Assembly (NCBI RefSeq): GCF_000143415.4 | Contig: NW_003314313.1 | Span: 771,430 to 835,429, forward strand | Origin: Selaginella moellendorffii | Lineage: Eukaryota; Streptophyta; Lycopodiopsida; Selaginellales; Selaginellaceae | Direction of reading: 5' to 3' | Length of the DNA stretch: 64,000 nt | Shown here: one piece after another, positions 10,131 to 19,740 of the stretch | How the letters are laid out: each line of letters opens with the position of its first letter | How positions within the stretch are numbered: the first letter of the stretch is position 1 | Notes under the pieces: model-generated | Database searches by the model: none | What the model was told of the DNA's origin: nothing | What the model saw: only the letters and a program-made list of their open reading frames with translations | Program-made: the position numbers and the translations under genes

Positions 10131-10559
10131 CTAGCAGCACTGGAGAACTCCCTCGACGTTCTGGATGCAATCGTCGAGGTTGCGAGTGGAAGAGACGAGA
10201 ACGCCATCCCCGCGGTTGCAACGGGCAGCCACGTTGAGCCCATTGAAGCTGATGTTGATGCATCGTGAGGCAAAGTTGGATGAGCAGTCGAGGACACCAT
10301 TGCTGCTGCCCACGCAATTGTTCACATCGATGGAGGCGTTCCTCCTTTCCATATTGGATGTGCTGCAAATGGCTCTCATCACGGTCGAATTCCTGTCGAA
10401 GGTGATATCAGTGCAGGATCGAGAAAACTGGCAAGCCTGTAAGAGTAAGATATCCAAATTGTGAGCTTCTTGCGGGACAATTGAATGAGAGTTTCTTACC
10501 TGGGTGATGGAGAGGGTCGAGACCAGCATACACAGGAAGAAAACCTCGCGAAATGCCAT
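10131..10559 (-). CDS. Secreted CVNH (cyanovirin-N homology) domain protein, copy 1
   Basis: Two exons: 10500-10559 (20 codons: MAFREVFFLCMLVSTLSITQ, a signal peptide) and 10131-10436, with a 63-bp intron GTAAGA...TTACAG. The mature part (about 101 residues) shows the two tandem CVNH repeats: ACQFSRSCTDITF...ASIDVNNCVGSSNGVL, then NFASRCINISFNG...STRNLDDCIQNVEGVL, with Cys positions typical of fungal and fern CVNH proteins. The family binds mannose-rich glycans; an extracellular lectin role is inferred. A TATA box lies 84 bp upstream. Its 3' end faces the peptide gene, with 281 bp between the stop codons. The start was taken at MAF because the longer frame reads through the promoter side. Confidence 0.8.
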   Translation of the reverse strand: MAFREVFFLCMLVSTLSITQVRNSHSIVPQEAHNLDILLLQACQFSRSCTDITFDRNSTVMRAICSTSNMERRNASIDVNNCVGSSNGVLDCSSNFASRCINISFNGLNVAARCNRGDGVLVSSTRNLDDCIQNVEGVLQCC

Positions 10560-10642
10560 AATGAGATAGAACAAGAAATAACCAAGAAGAAAATGAGTAA
10601 ACAACTTTAACTAGAGATGAGTTGAGCTCTGGAAAGGCCTTG

Positions 10643-10650
10643 TTTATATA
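10643..10650 (-). promoter_or_regulatory. TATA box of CVNH copy 1
   Basis: TATATAAA read on the minus strand, 84 bp before the start codon. The same box stands at the same distance in copies 2 and 3. Confidence 0.6.
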
Positions 10651-11039
10651 GTCCTGGCAGCAACGCTTATCTTGACGACTCAGCAAGTACATGACTCCAC
10701 ATTGCGGCTAGAATGCAAAATTTCTACGTCGACTACATTACTATACACGTAAATATTGAAATTTAGCTCAGTTTATGATTTTTCAACGTTCCAGCCAGCT
10801 ATACACGGTGACATTTTTATGAGTTTGCGTGTTTCTTTTAATTTGCTAGACTATAAATGGGACCTTTTTGGGGCAAGACCGCTACGAAGAGACTCCAGGA
10901 GACATCGATTTCTACGTGCCCATAGATAGAATCGCGAAGATTATCCAGTGTGTCCACACTGCTGGTAGACGTAAAATCGAAAAGCACGTAAATTCCTCCA
11001 AAGATGAAGGATACTTTATCTTTGCGAGCCATTTAGAAG

Positions 11040-11530
11040 ATACCGGAGCCTCCACGCTTGTTGCTCGGTACATGGTAGCGTCGTCGTCTACGTTTGTCAC
11101 TCGCCGGTGGATGATCCTCTTTCCTTTGAGCGAAGAGATCGCGATGGAGGGATAGTTGAGATTGCTGCGTCGTCGTGTGGAATAGATGGTTTCAAGTTTG
11201 CGAAAGTGGAGACGTTTCGTATTTCCTGCCTCAATCCACACAGAAAGTCCGTGCATTCGGGCGCCTTGGCATCGTAGACGAGGCCCGGATGAGCAGCCGC
11301 GTTTGGATTGATGTGGTCTCCACCGAAGGTGCCGGAGAGCAATCCTGCGTCTTTGATCGGCTCCACAGAGTTATCAGTGAGAAAACCTGCTGCAAAACAA
11401 GAGAAAAGAATCGATTGTTTTCTTCTGGAAAGCACGTAGTGTTACCTGTAGTTACGATTGCCGAATGCGGCTGGACTCCGGTAGGCCTTGTCAGAGACAT
11501 GCGGACAAGACATGGAAGTTCATAATATTG
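11040..11530 (-). pseudogene. Subtilase (SBT) C-terminal pseudogene, copy in the 9.4-13 kb unit
   Basis: The fragment reads the hallmark end of plant subtilisin-like proteases: a degraded catalytic-Ser region ([10 protein letters not shown]), then [42 protein letters not shown] and a R-V-T-N-V-D segment. The pieces lie in different frames and an intron-like gap separates the Ser region from the rest. The protease domain is otherwise absent. Sister copies: 16.45-17.03, 20.53-21.11, 35.16-35.73 and 40.07-40.64 kb. Confidence 0.8.
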
Positions 11531-11547
11531 CGTATTGTTTGCGAAAG

Positions 11548-11609
11548 GTCTCCCACCAAGAAAAGGAAACCATAATGCGTATTGTCACTCCCATTCCTTG
11601 GTGGGAGAC
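11548..11609. repeat. Foldback repeat, 13-bp arms
   Basis: GTCTCCCACCAAG (11548-11560) is matched exactly in inverse complement by CTTGGTGGGAGAC (11597-11609), with 36 bases between. The structure is also present at 21,137-21,197 and, with one altered arm, at 40,633-40,693. It lies between the subtilase and PPR fragments. Confidence 0.65.
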
Positions 11610-11739
11610 AAGGCTTTGAGTCCATGGGAATTTGATGTGGCTCTTCTTGGTGCGTTTTAATTTCTTTTGATACATGAACTCTTCAGGTCTCACGTCAACC
11701 AAGTCTTTCTTCTCTCCATGGCAGCCAGAGATTATTCTC

Positions 11740-12430
11740 AGGAACCAAAGACGAGCTAAGCACCGGATTTGCACGTTCTTGTGTAACCTCTTGCTATCAC
11801 TATATGCCCGGTTTGGGCACATTGACGAGGCGATCAAGGTCCTTCACTCGATTCAGGATCCCAATGTCTTCTCTTCGAAAATCCTGTTTCGGGCTTTTGC
11901 GATGACCATTGCGTCTCTGGGGAGGAAAAAACCTTTAATTCTCTACAGGAGAGGGTGGACTACGATGGTGATCGCATATGCCCGCATTGGGCATATTTTG
12001 CGGCAAAGTTTCTCTTCACGGGCCACGGCGCAACCAGGTGAAATGCCTCTCGTCCACCGCGAGGTCTTGTTCAACGGATGCTGTCCCAGGGACAAGTCAA
12101 GTTAATCTCAGTTGCTACTCGAGTACGTACTGCCACACAGGTCACATCGCTGGTTGGAATTCATGGTTTCGTGCCTCGAGATCTTCCTTGGAGAGGAAGT
12201 TTTTCGATGAAAAGTTCATCCTGCTAAACCCCAAGACATTGTGTGAGCTCACGTTGGCGACTGAAAGTCTTGACATGAAACCACTGGTGGACTTGACCAG
12301 TTGACTCTAGCTCGATCAAAGGAAAGACGCCGAAAGAGATCCGGTCTGCCAGACGAACTAACAGAAGTAAGAAGCGAATGCTATCTCACAGGCATGGCAA
12401 GAAGCGTCTACTCGTTAAAGAAGTTTACGA
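11740..12430 (+). pseudogene. Chimeric PPR/SKP1-like pseudogene, first duplicated unit
   Basis: The 5' part encodes PPR-like helices (FLCNLLLSLYARFGHIDEA, then IKVLHSIQDPNVFSSKILF). It runs into a SKP1-like exon 1 fragment (PLVHREVLFNGCCPRDK), retained intron 1, and exon 2 (FFDEKFILLNPKTLCELTLA, then SLDMKPLVDLTS). Stops and frameshifts interrupt all parts. The retained intron shows DNA-level duplication rather than retroposition. The intact relative is the minus-strand gene at 41,828-43,357. Confidence 0.75.
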
Positions 12431-13919
12431 ATTGCTTAATTCACAGGCATGGCGAGCTTCGTGCAGATTCATGGTGGCGTGGATGAAACTGCAGCACAGC
12501 AGAGAAGAAGCCAAATTAATGTTTGATTGCTAAAAAGGATCAAATCTCATGAACAGAGTGCTAGAAGCATCAAATTCATGATCACGGGCATTCTTTTTGT
12601 ATTGTGAAGAACATTGCTCTTTCAATTCGCTTAGGACCACAAACTGCAACTCAAGTCCGTCCACACGGAAGAGCCATCCAGCAGGCTGTCATCCGTCCAA
12701 TTAAGTAAGATGCTTCGTTTTGGACTAATTGAGAAAACTCTCCGTTTTCCCCTTTTTTCCCAGTGGTATTTAGCTCATGTTTAAAGACATATAATGGCCC
12801 CTTGTCCGGTCCACTCTGCCCAGGTAGAACGCTTCGCACCTCTCTCCACCCTCGCAAGGTAAGTTCGTTTAAGTAGGGCTTTTCTTTGAATAAGAGAGTA
12901 GATTTGCTGGGGACAATAAAGCGAAGCTGCTTGCAACGAGCTAATCAACAGTAAAAGAAGCCAGTGATAGTCAATATGTTCAAACAATTCAAAAAATCAA
13001 AGTCCTAAACAACGGGCCAAGGAACTCTCAACGTGAAGGGAAACTCACTGATGTGGACAACGCTGTTTGAATACGAACAAAACTAATGATCATTGAAAGT
13101 GACGATACTTAGCTTCAGGTTTGAGTGTGTTTCAATTTGTTCTAATTTCTTGTCATTAAGAAGGCTGCTCAACGACGATAAGAACTCAAATGCCGTGTCA
13201 CAGTGTGCCAAGATGAAAATGCTACGAGATTGGAGAGATTTTGTGTCCACGTTTTGGAGAGATGTGTTGTTGCTGCGCTCAACAAAGACCTGCGAGCTGA
13301 GAAACAACATTGCCTGTTGATCTTCAGAACTTCAATCCAGCTGAAGACGTACATGACAATGGTCCAACCTCAATGAAAACAACGATCATTGAAACTCTGA
13401 AGGCATGCAATGTGTACAGGAAGCACAGTGATCATAGCGTGAATTTACAAGAAAAGACGCTCAGATCAACTCGTATACTGTTTGCTCTAACTAAGATGTT
13501 TGCTGTTCAACGAGATGGACATCGAAGTTTAACAGGTTCGTGAACTGTTTGTTCTAACCAAAATGTTTATTCAACGAACTGGACAAAGCCCAAAAAAACA
13601 CTAGAACCTTCCAGGTCTATGTTCTCTTTAGTTTTCTTTATGGTTTCTTTAACTTCCTTTTGTTTTTGCAATGCCATGAGATTGTAACGGTGCCATAGAA
13701 CAATGTTAGATGGAAGTTTACAACCCTGTGGTTTCCTTGAAATACGTTGCAAGTAGTTGTGTCAAAAAACACCAAAGTAGCTTGTGAGCTTCCCAGCGTC
13801 TGGGCGCTGTGGCAGCTACTCAAGAGCTCGTTAAACTTCTTGTAGCTGTCCGAGCTTGAAGACCTCGGGCTCGTCACTTCCAAAACTTAGCTCAGAGGCT
13901 TCCAGGGCTGAGCATGAGC
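12431..13919. other. Non-coding stretch, nothing recognised
   Basis: No frame here resembles a known family. The first 770 bp recur at 21,960-22,790. An imperfect tandem of about 50 bp (CTGTTTG-TCTAAC-AA-ATGTTT) appears at 13,478 and again at 13,545. The stretch 13,200-13,900 has no counterpart elsewhere in the window. Confidence 0.5.
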
Positions 13920-14640
13920 GATGAACAAGATCAAAGCTGAGATAGGAGGGGGTACTCATCTTCGCCTTGAATCTGCAGGGCCTTCTCTACTTCCGGCTTT
14001 TCCAAACAGGTCACCGTGCTCTGCCTCGGAGGTTGATGGGCTCGAGTCGCAACCAGCCATCGATCCCGAGATCCGCCACAACGGGAACGCGACATCGACA
14101 TGCATTCTGGAGGGATGGCAAAGAGCTATGGGAAGCATTGGCGAGTTTTCGCAGAAATCTCCTGCTGTGGTCTTTTTTATGTACGAGCTCGAACAAGGGA
14201 GCAATACAACCAGATCCAAAACCAAATTCCACTAAATGGATATTTCCTCTAATGTTTTGGACAGAAACAAACAAGGAAAAGAAGTTGTGCAAACATACAT
14301 TGGAACCATAGTCTTCGCTCCCACGCCACCGCTATAGTCTCCAGGGATCCAATCGACATCACAGGTTTGGGAGGGCGATGACGGCTATGGTCTCCATCTG
14401 GAGATGGTGATGGAGTGGCAATGGGATCCCATCGATCCTCGCATGGATTCAATTTCCTGCAGCTCCATCCCCCAATAAGGTAGAGCTTGCTGCCCAGAGC
14501 CTGGCACACGAATCCCCGTGCCTTTTGGGTATCAAAACCTCTTATCGTCCAAGCCCTGTGCGGTGTCTGGCAAATAGTCCATGGGCGATGACCAACTGCG
14601 AAAGGAGCAGCCTGCGAGGATGTGGCAATCACAGGGAAGC
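13920..14640 (-). pseudogene. Kelch-repeat fragment (F-box/kelch type)
   Basis: The minus frame 14249-14632 contains GFVCQALGSKLYLIGGWS followed by a W-D-P-I segment, the core of a kelch repeat (hydrophobic strand, Gly-Gly, then Trp). Only one blade is clear. The frame downstream (13,956-14,292) is shifted, and its relation to the same gene is a guess. No F-box motif was seen. This piece is single-copy in the window. Confidence 0.45.
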
Positions 14641-15075
14641 GCGCCGGATCGACCGGGAATGCACATTCTTGTGTAACCTCTTGCTATCACTATATACCCG
14701 ATTTGGGCATATTGGCGAGGCGATCAAGGTGTTTCACTCGATCCAGAATTCCAATCTCTTCTCCTTGAAAATCCTGTTAGGGGCATTTTGCGATGACAAT
14801 CACGTTTCTGAGGATAGAAAAACCTTTGATTCTCTGCAGGAGAGGGACGTGCTGACCTGGACTATGATGGTGATCGCATATGCCCCCATTGGGCATCTTT
14901 CGCGGAAAAGTCACGGGCCGCGCGCAACCAGGTGGAATGCCTCTCGTCCACCGCGAGGTCTTGCTCAATGGATGCTGTCCCAGGGACAAGTAAAGTTGCT
15001 ACTCGAGTACGCACTGCCGCTTCCCGGTCCGATAAGGTCACATTGCTGGTTGGAATTCATGGTTTCGTGGCTCGA
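14640..15075 (+). pseudogene. Chimeric PPR/SKP1-like pseudogene, second copy
   Basis: Frame 14525-15127 reads CTFLCNLLLSLYTRFGHIGE and later SLQERDVLTWTMMVIAYAP, a PPR-like run, before passing into a frame-shifted SKP1-like exon 1 and intron 1 fragment. Compared with the other copies the PPR part is the least broken. The SKP1 part carries the same 19-bp deletion as its sisters. Confidence 0.7.
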
Positions 15076-15680
15076 GATCTTCCTTTTTCTTCTTTCAAAA
15101 CTTCCAAACCGATCCCCTCTGGCGTGAGCACGAGCAGCTCCCTCGGCCGAGGAATTTCTTCCAGTCCAGTTGCTGCTGCCTGAGTGTTTTCATCCAGCAG
15201 CCTTGCCCCGATTTCAGGAACCGCGAGGGATCCGTAATGCTGGAATCGTCGACAGCAGCGCATCCGCCATGAAGCTGTTCGTCTTGTACGCCGGGATTCG
15301 ATTGCGTGACAGCTGCTGCCGCAGAAGCTTGTGATAATCGGCATCACAAAACAAACACCAACCAATATCGTCGGCGGCTTTGTGATAGTGCGAAATCCTT
15401 TCTCGTGGCGACACCGCACGAAAAAGAAACAAAGCGAGAGTGATCGGTGGAAAGATGATCCAGCTCATCCATTCTCGAGCTACGAGCAGGGGTGAAGACG
15501 ATCACCTAGCGCGCAATGCACACGCCAAATGTAGAGGAATGGCGGAAGAAGCGAATGGATTCATAATCGCGCGCGTCAGAAACCAGGAAACTGAAGGTCA
15601 GGAACCTTGGACGTGTGACGTTAGACACAGCATCAGCACTTCGCAAACAAATATTCAGCACTCGTCTCGCTTGTCCTTTC
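15076..15680 (-). other. Unrecognised 0.6-kb segment with conserved 84-codon frame
   Basis: The minus frame 15214-15468 (MSWIIFPPITLALFLFRAVS...) is kept in the copies at 8917-9171 (+) and 23317-23571 (-) with a few substitutions. A second overlapping minus frame (15057-15419) reads through to LLVLTPEGIGLEVLK. I recognise neither, and no promoter or splice pattern decides between them; it may be a decayed exon. Confidence 0.35.
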
Positions 15681-15683
15681 CCT
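15676..15683. other. Related empty site of the LTR retrotransposon
   Basis: The left flank of copy B (CAGCACTCGTCTCGCTTG) and its right flank (CTCCCTTTTCCCAGAGTG) are nearly contiguous here, separated only by TCCTTT-type bases. This duplicated locus therefore lacks the 10.6-kb insertion. It marks where the element entered the other copy. Confidence 0.8.
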
Positions 15684-16398
15684 TTTCCCAGAGTGCTAAC
15701 TTTCACAACCGTTCCATCCAAAGCTTCTCCCACTTTTCTCTCCCAGCCAAATCTGCAAATGCTACCAAAAACCTCGAGTGCTAGCTCACTCTCCACGTTT
15801 GCAACGTATCCGAGCACTAGAACAGTCCACGAGATGACACTGTGCCGGGAGCTGGTGTCGAAAACCATGCGTGCTTCCACCATTCTTCCACAGTATGCGT
15901 ACATTTCCACCAGCGAGCTCGCTACGTGATCATCTTTGCCACTTCTCTTAGCTCAAGGGTGGATTCTCATGCCTTGTTCCAGAGCTTCCAGCTTGATCAT
16001 CTTCCCACCGATGAGTCTCACTTCTTCTCTGATCGCTAGAGCAGAGCAAGCCTCGATCGCTGCGAAGAATGTCCCGGAATCCGGTCCGCAACCCTGGCTT
16101 TCCATCCATGACAAGCCTTCCAGAGCACGAGATTCTTCGCCATTCTCAAGATGAAAGCGTTCCAGGCCACTACATTGTGGCAAGGCATCCTGTCAAACAC
16201 CTTCCTCGCCTCAACCAGGCTGCCACACCTCCCATACATGCCGATCAAGCTGCAAGAAACGTAGGATCGTGGAGCACCCTTCCCCTCTCTAAATCCTTGG
16301 AGCTCCCGCAGGATTTCAACCCCAAAAGGAGCTCCGCTGAGCAGCCTGTGCTGTGACCCAGGCATTGTCCCAGTACGGGTCGAAGGGAATGCATCCAT
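15684..16398 (-). pseudogene. PPR protein fragments (PLS/DYW-type)
   Basis: Minus frames carry MEMYAYCGRMVEARMVFD, then HSVISWTVLVLGYV (15,700-15,910), and [20 protein letters not shown] with NVVAWNAFI (16,036-16,310), the standard helix-turn-helix and inter-repeat patterns of plant organellar PPR proteins. The pieces are separated by frameshifts. Sister copy at 34,380-35,102. Confidence 0.75.
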
Positions 16399-16451
16399 CC
16401 ATCGAGCGCCAAAAGAATCTTTGTCGAAGAACCCTAAAATTCAGAAGAGCC

Positions 16452-17031
16452 CTAAAAACTGTCAACTGTCTCTAGCGAAGGACTCGCTTGACATAAACGG
16501 CTCGCAAAGATACCGCTAGCTCCCACCGATACGATAACACCGTCCGGAGCCTCCACGCTTGCTCGGTACGTGGTAGCGTCGTCGTCTACGTTTGTCACTC
16601 GCCAGTGGATGATCCTCTTTCCTTTGAGCGAAGAGATCGCGATGGAGGGATAGTTGAGATTGCTGGAAGCCATGCGTCGTCGTGTGGAACAGATGGTTTC
16701 AAGTTCGCGAAAGTGGAGACGTTTCGTATTTCCTGCCTCAATCCACACAGGAAGTCTGTGAATTCGGGCACCTTGGCATCGTAGACGAGGCTTGGATTGA
16801 TGTGGTCTCCACCGAAGGTGCCGGAGAGCAATGCTGCGTCTTTGATTGGCTCCCCAGAGTTATCAGTGACAAAACCTGTTGCAAAACAAGAGAAATGAAT
16901 CGATTGTTTTCTTCTGGAAAGAACATAGTGTTACCTGTAGTTACGATTGCCGAATTGATAGCGGCTGGACTCCATTCGGGACGGTATGCCTTGAGCAGTG
17001 CAACGATCTCAGAGACATGCGGACAAGACAT
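16452..17031 (-). pseudogene. Subtilase (SBT) C-terminal pseudogene, best-preserved copy
   Basis: The catalytic Ser block reads [20 protein letters not shown] then [15 protein letters not shown] (16,900-17,031). After an intron-like gap come [34 protein letters not shown] and RVTNVDDDATTYRASVEAP (16,452-16,830). The codon expected to be Gly before T-S-M-S reads TGA. The family consists of secreted Ser proteases; only the C-terminal third remains. Confidence 0.82.
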
Positions 17032-17049
17032 GGAAGTTCATAATACAAT

Positions 17050-17300
17050 ATTTGCGTGTTGTTTGCGAAAGCGAGGTGGAGTTGCTGTGGGAGCATTATA
17101 TGTGCCTGGTGGATCTGCTGGCTGGGGACGCTGCGGCTGGCTCCAGGACGCCGAGGAGCTCGTGGAGAGGATGCCGTTCGAGCAGTGCGTCACGGGCTGG
17201 ATGACGCTGCTGAGCAGGTGCCGGATGCATGGCGACGTGGAGCGGGCGGAGCGCGCCGCGGAGATGGTGGGTGAGCTCGAGCCGGCGCGCAGTCCATCTT
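17050..17300 (+). pseudogene. PPR C-terminal (E-motif) fragment
   Basis: Across two frames the segment reads HYMCLVDLL, then GRCGWLQDAEELVERMP, MTLLSRCRMHGDVERAE and EMVGELEP, the usual end of PLS-class PPR proteins. One frame change splits it after the Leu-Leu. It is on the opposite strand from the PPR pieces at 15.7-16.4 kb. Sister copy at 35,756-35,935. Confidence 0.7.
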
Positions 17301-17662
17301 CATGCTTGGAGCTCTCGAGAGAAGGACTGGGACATGATGAGCTTGATCAAGCGACACCTCCAGTGAGGTGACGAGTTTCTTCTTTCTTCGACGAGGATTA
17401 TTTTAAAGCTTCCTTTTGTGGCATCGAGAAATCAGCCACTTAGTTGCTGGGATGGAATGCTGCTCTGGGAGGCGAGATCTCGATGACCAACAAGACGAGG
17501 AGGAGGGAAATTTTTGCGGCTCGGTCATCAAATGCATCGCCCAAGTCAGGCAATCAGGCACTGTGCTGTTCGAAGAGCTCTCCAACTTACACTCAAGGGT
17601 TTGAGAGCCGGAGCAGCGCAGACGAGGTAACTCTTCCAGAGCTCGAGCGAGAGCTTGACATT
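17301..17662 (+). other. Unrecognised spacer before the phosphatase pseudogene
   Basis: Short frames rich in Ser and acidic residues (SSADEVTLPELE) with no family match. The same segment recurs at 35,940-36,245, where a GCTGCT run is expanded. Confidence 0.4.
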
Positions 17663-18764
17663 GCTTGTTTGTGCTGTTCCAGGTGAGAAGGGAGATCTTG
17701 AGCTGGTATGATCTGGGACTCACTTACAACTCGAGCGCCACGGTCGATCACGTCATCCGAAACGATCCCTCGCTCCTCCTCATGGTGGGCGATCTCACAT
17801 ACTCGGATCAATACATCACCAATGGCACTGGATCGCCCTGCTTTAGCTGTGCACTTCCAGACGCGCCAATCCGGGAGACTTATCATCCCCACTGGGATCA
17901 CTAGGGGAGGTGAGAGAGAGAGAAAGACTATAAATCCGCAATCCAATCCCTGATTTCCTTGCTCCCAGATTCATGGAGGAGGTGCCAACCACGAGATCGA
18001 GCCCCAGGCATTGGGCAAAACATACAAGGCCAGATTCTCGGTGCCTCCTGGATCGAATTCCAGCCTTTAGTTCTCGTTCGATGTCGGCGGCATCCACTTC
18101 CTGATGCTGGGAGGATCGCGTCAACAGGCTCCTCACGCCCTGGATCGTGGCATCCGCCGTGGTACAATAGCTACAGCTCCCACTACCGCGAGGTCGAGTG
18201 CATGCGTCTCGAAATGGAGGAGCTTCTCTACAATGCCGGCGTCGACATTGTCTTCAATGGCCATGTAAATCCCTCTCTCTTCTCGATCTCGACAGGAATC
18301 CTCGGTGTTCTTCCAGGTCCATGCCTTAGAACGAGAGTGGACACGGAGGACGCTGACGATCGCCCCAAGCCTGAGGACAACGTACCCCAATTCGGTGGAG
18401 TTTGTGCTCAAAACTTCGGCTCTGAGCCAGCGGCGAATCAATTCTGCTGGGGCAGGCAGCCGGAATGGAGCGCGCTGCGAGATGGAAGCTTTGGTCACGG
18501 CCTATTGGAGGTAACCTCGAGAGTTCAACCTCTTGATTTTGCTCTTTTTCTCTTTAGGTGAAGAACAATACCCATGCCCTGTGGACGTGGTACCGCAACC
18601 AAGATGTGTATGGTGATAGTCACCTTGGAGACATTGTGAAATCACCGCAGTGCCGGAACTATCCTGCTTTCCAAGCTGACGAAAGATCGGGTGGAAACAG
18701 TGGAAGTCCCTCCAGGATCTTGGGAGCTCTAGCCATTTTGATGGCAACGCTTCTAGAATTTTGA
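17663..18764 (+). pseudogene. Purple acid phosphatase pseudogene, copy 1
   Basis: Metallophosphatase landmarks appear in order but in different frames: VGDLTYSD (17,785), IHGGGANHEIE (17,972), FDVGGIHFLML (18,077), DIVFNGH (18,246) and, after an intron-like gap, FGHGLLE, then VKNNTHALWTWYRNQDVYGD near 18,560. Intact plant enzymes are secreted, have a dinuclear metal centre and hydrolyse phosphate esters. Here only the C-terminal half is present and frameshifts break it, for example at 17,905. The hydrophobic tail ILGALAILMATLLEF resembles a GPI-anchor signal. Confidence 0.8.
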
Positions 18765-18936
18765 AAGTGCAGAAGTTAATAAACATTAGCATATGAAAAG
18801 AATTATCGCGAGTGAATTCCAGTACAATTGGAGAGGGAAAAGCTAACTGGAAGTCTGGTTTCCAGCCATCCAGTCAAAACTGCCGCTTTGCATGTCGACG
18901 TGGCGGTTCTTCAGTGGTTGACATTTTCTCGGCAGC

Positions 18937-18944
18937 ATATATAC
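18937..18944 (+). promoter_or_regulatory. TATA box of peptide gene copy 2
   Basis: CATATATA about 80 bp before the ATG at 19,019. The block from 18,790 to the ATG is nearly identical in copy 3 (38,265-38,492), and copy 1 lacks it. Confidence 0.6.
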
Positions 18945-19018
18945 GATATCAACACAAACGCTGATCATATCATCGGTCTCTCTTTGATAGATTTTCTTTG
19001 CAAGAGGAACTCTAGATC

Positions 19019-19458
19019 ATGTCTCGCGCACTAAGTTTTTTCTTCTTCTTCCTCTTGGTGGCTGCTACTGTGACCTCTCGGCCAGTGAAGAATGAAACAG
19101 GTACGCCTGTTCTTCAATCTCGATTGAATATGCCTCGCTTGGATTTGATGATCTCTGTGTTTCTTTTGAAACATCATGGTCCATGTCTGCACTCGCTTGC
19201 ATGTGTGTCTGTCCAAGCACGTAACCTGATTCATACGTGATTTAAACTTTTTGTCTTTTACAGTGATGGCTAAGATTGCTAATCAGCTGGATTGGTCGTC
19301 ATTGTCCAATTCCACCCCAAAAATTGCCGAACCAGAGGTAAAATAATCCTGTATTTGAAGACAATATTCTTGACATGTATGATCATGTGCTGTCAATCAT
19401 CTTTGGTGATCAGGAGAAGCAAGCCCATGTTGACTACATTTATGATTTTAATCCTTGA
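19019..19458 (+). CDS. Phytosulfokine-like secreted peptide precursor, copy 2 (66 aa)
   Basis: Three exons join in frame: 19019-19100, 19264-19337 and 19414-19458, with GT...AG introns. The product has a signal peptide (MSRALSFFFFFLLVAATVTS), a short variable middle with an N-x-T/S-rich stretch and a C-terminus AHVDYIYDFNP directly before TGA. Phytosulfokine precursors end in H-x-D-Y-I-Y-T-Q; the Asp before Tyr is the recognition context for tyrosylprotein sulfotransferase. Here D-Y-I-Y is kept but T-Q is D-F, so this is a variant or a relative. The usual Cys pair of angiosperm precursors is absent. A TATA box and 5' UTR precede the ATG. Confidence 0.6.
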
Positions 19459-19740
19459 TGAAACGGCACATTAATAAGGAGGGATCATAGGCTTTAAAAT
19501 TCTCATAATATACCTTTAATATAAATCGATTTGTCTTTGTAGTATTTTCATTATACAAATTGAAAAAAAGTTGTACAAGTAATATTTTCCAGTCTGTCTT
19601 AAAAGCCCCACAACTTCCGTGAGTAAGTTTTATTGATCAGAACAGCGACACATACGTGCCAAACAAGGAGAGATCATGTGGGAGATCACTCAGTTATTCA
19701 TCTTTCATCATATGGATATAGTTTGATCATCCAAAAGGAT

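Noticed and set aside
10165-10464. Plus-strand 99-codon frame opposite the CVNH gene, in three copies
   Set aside because: Its preservation is explained by the coding strand beneath it; it has no signal peptide or family match.
12651-12987. Minus frames of 68 codons as genes
   Set aside because: They are not conserved in frame in the duplicated copy at 22.3-22.6 kb and show no family pattern.
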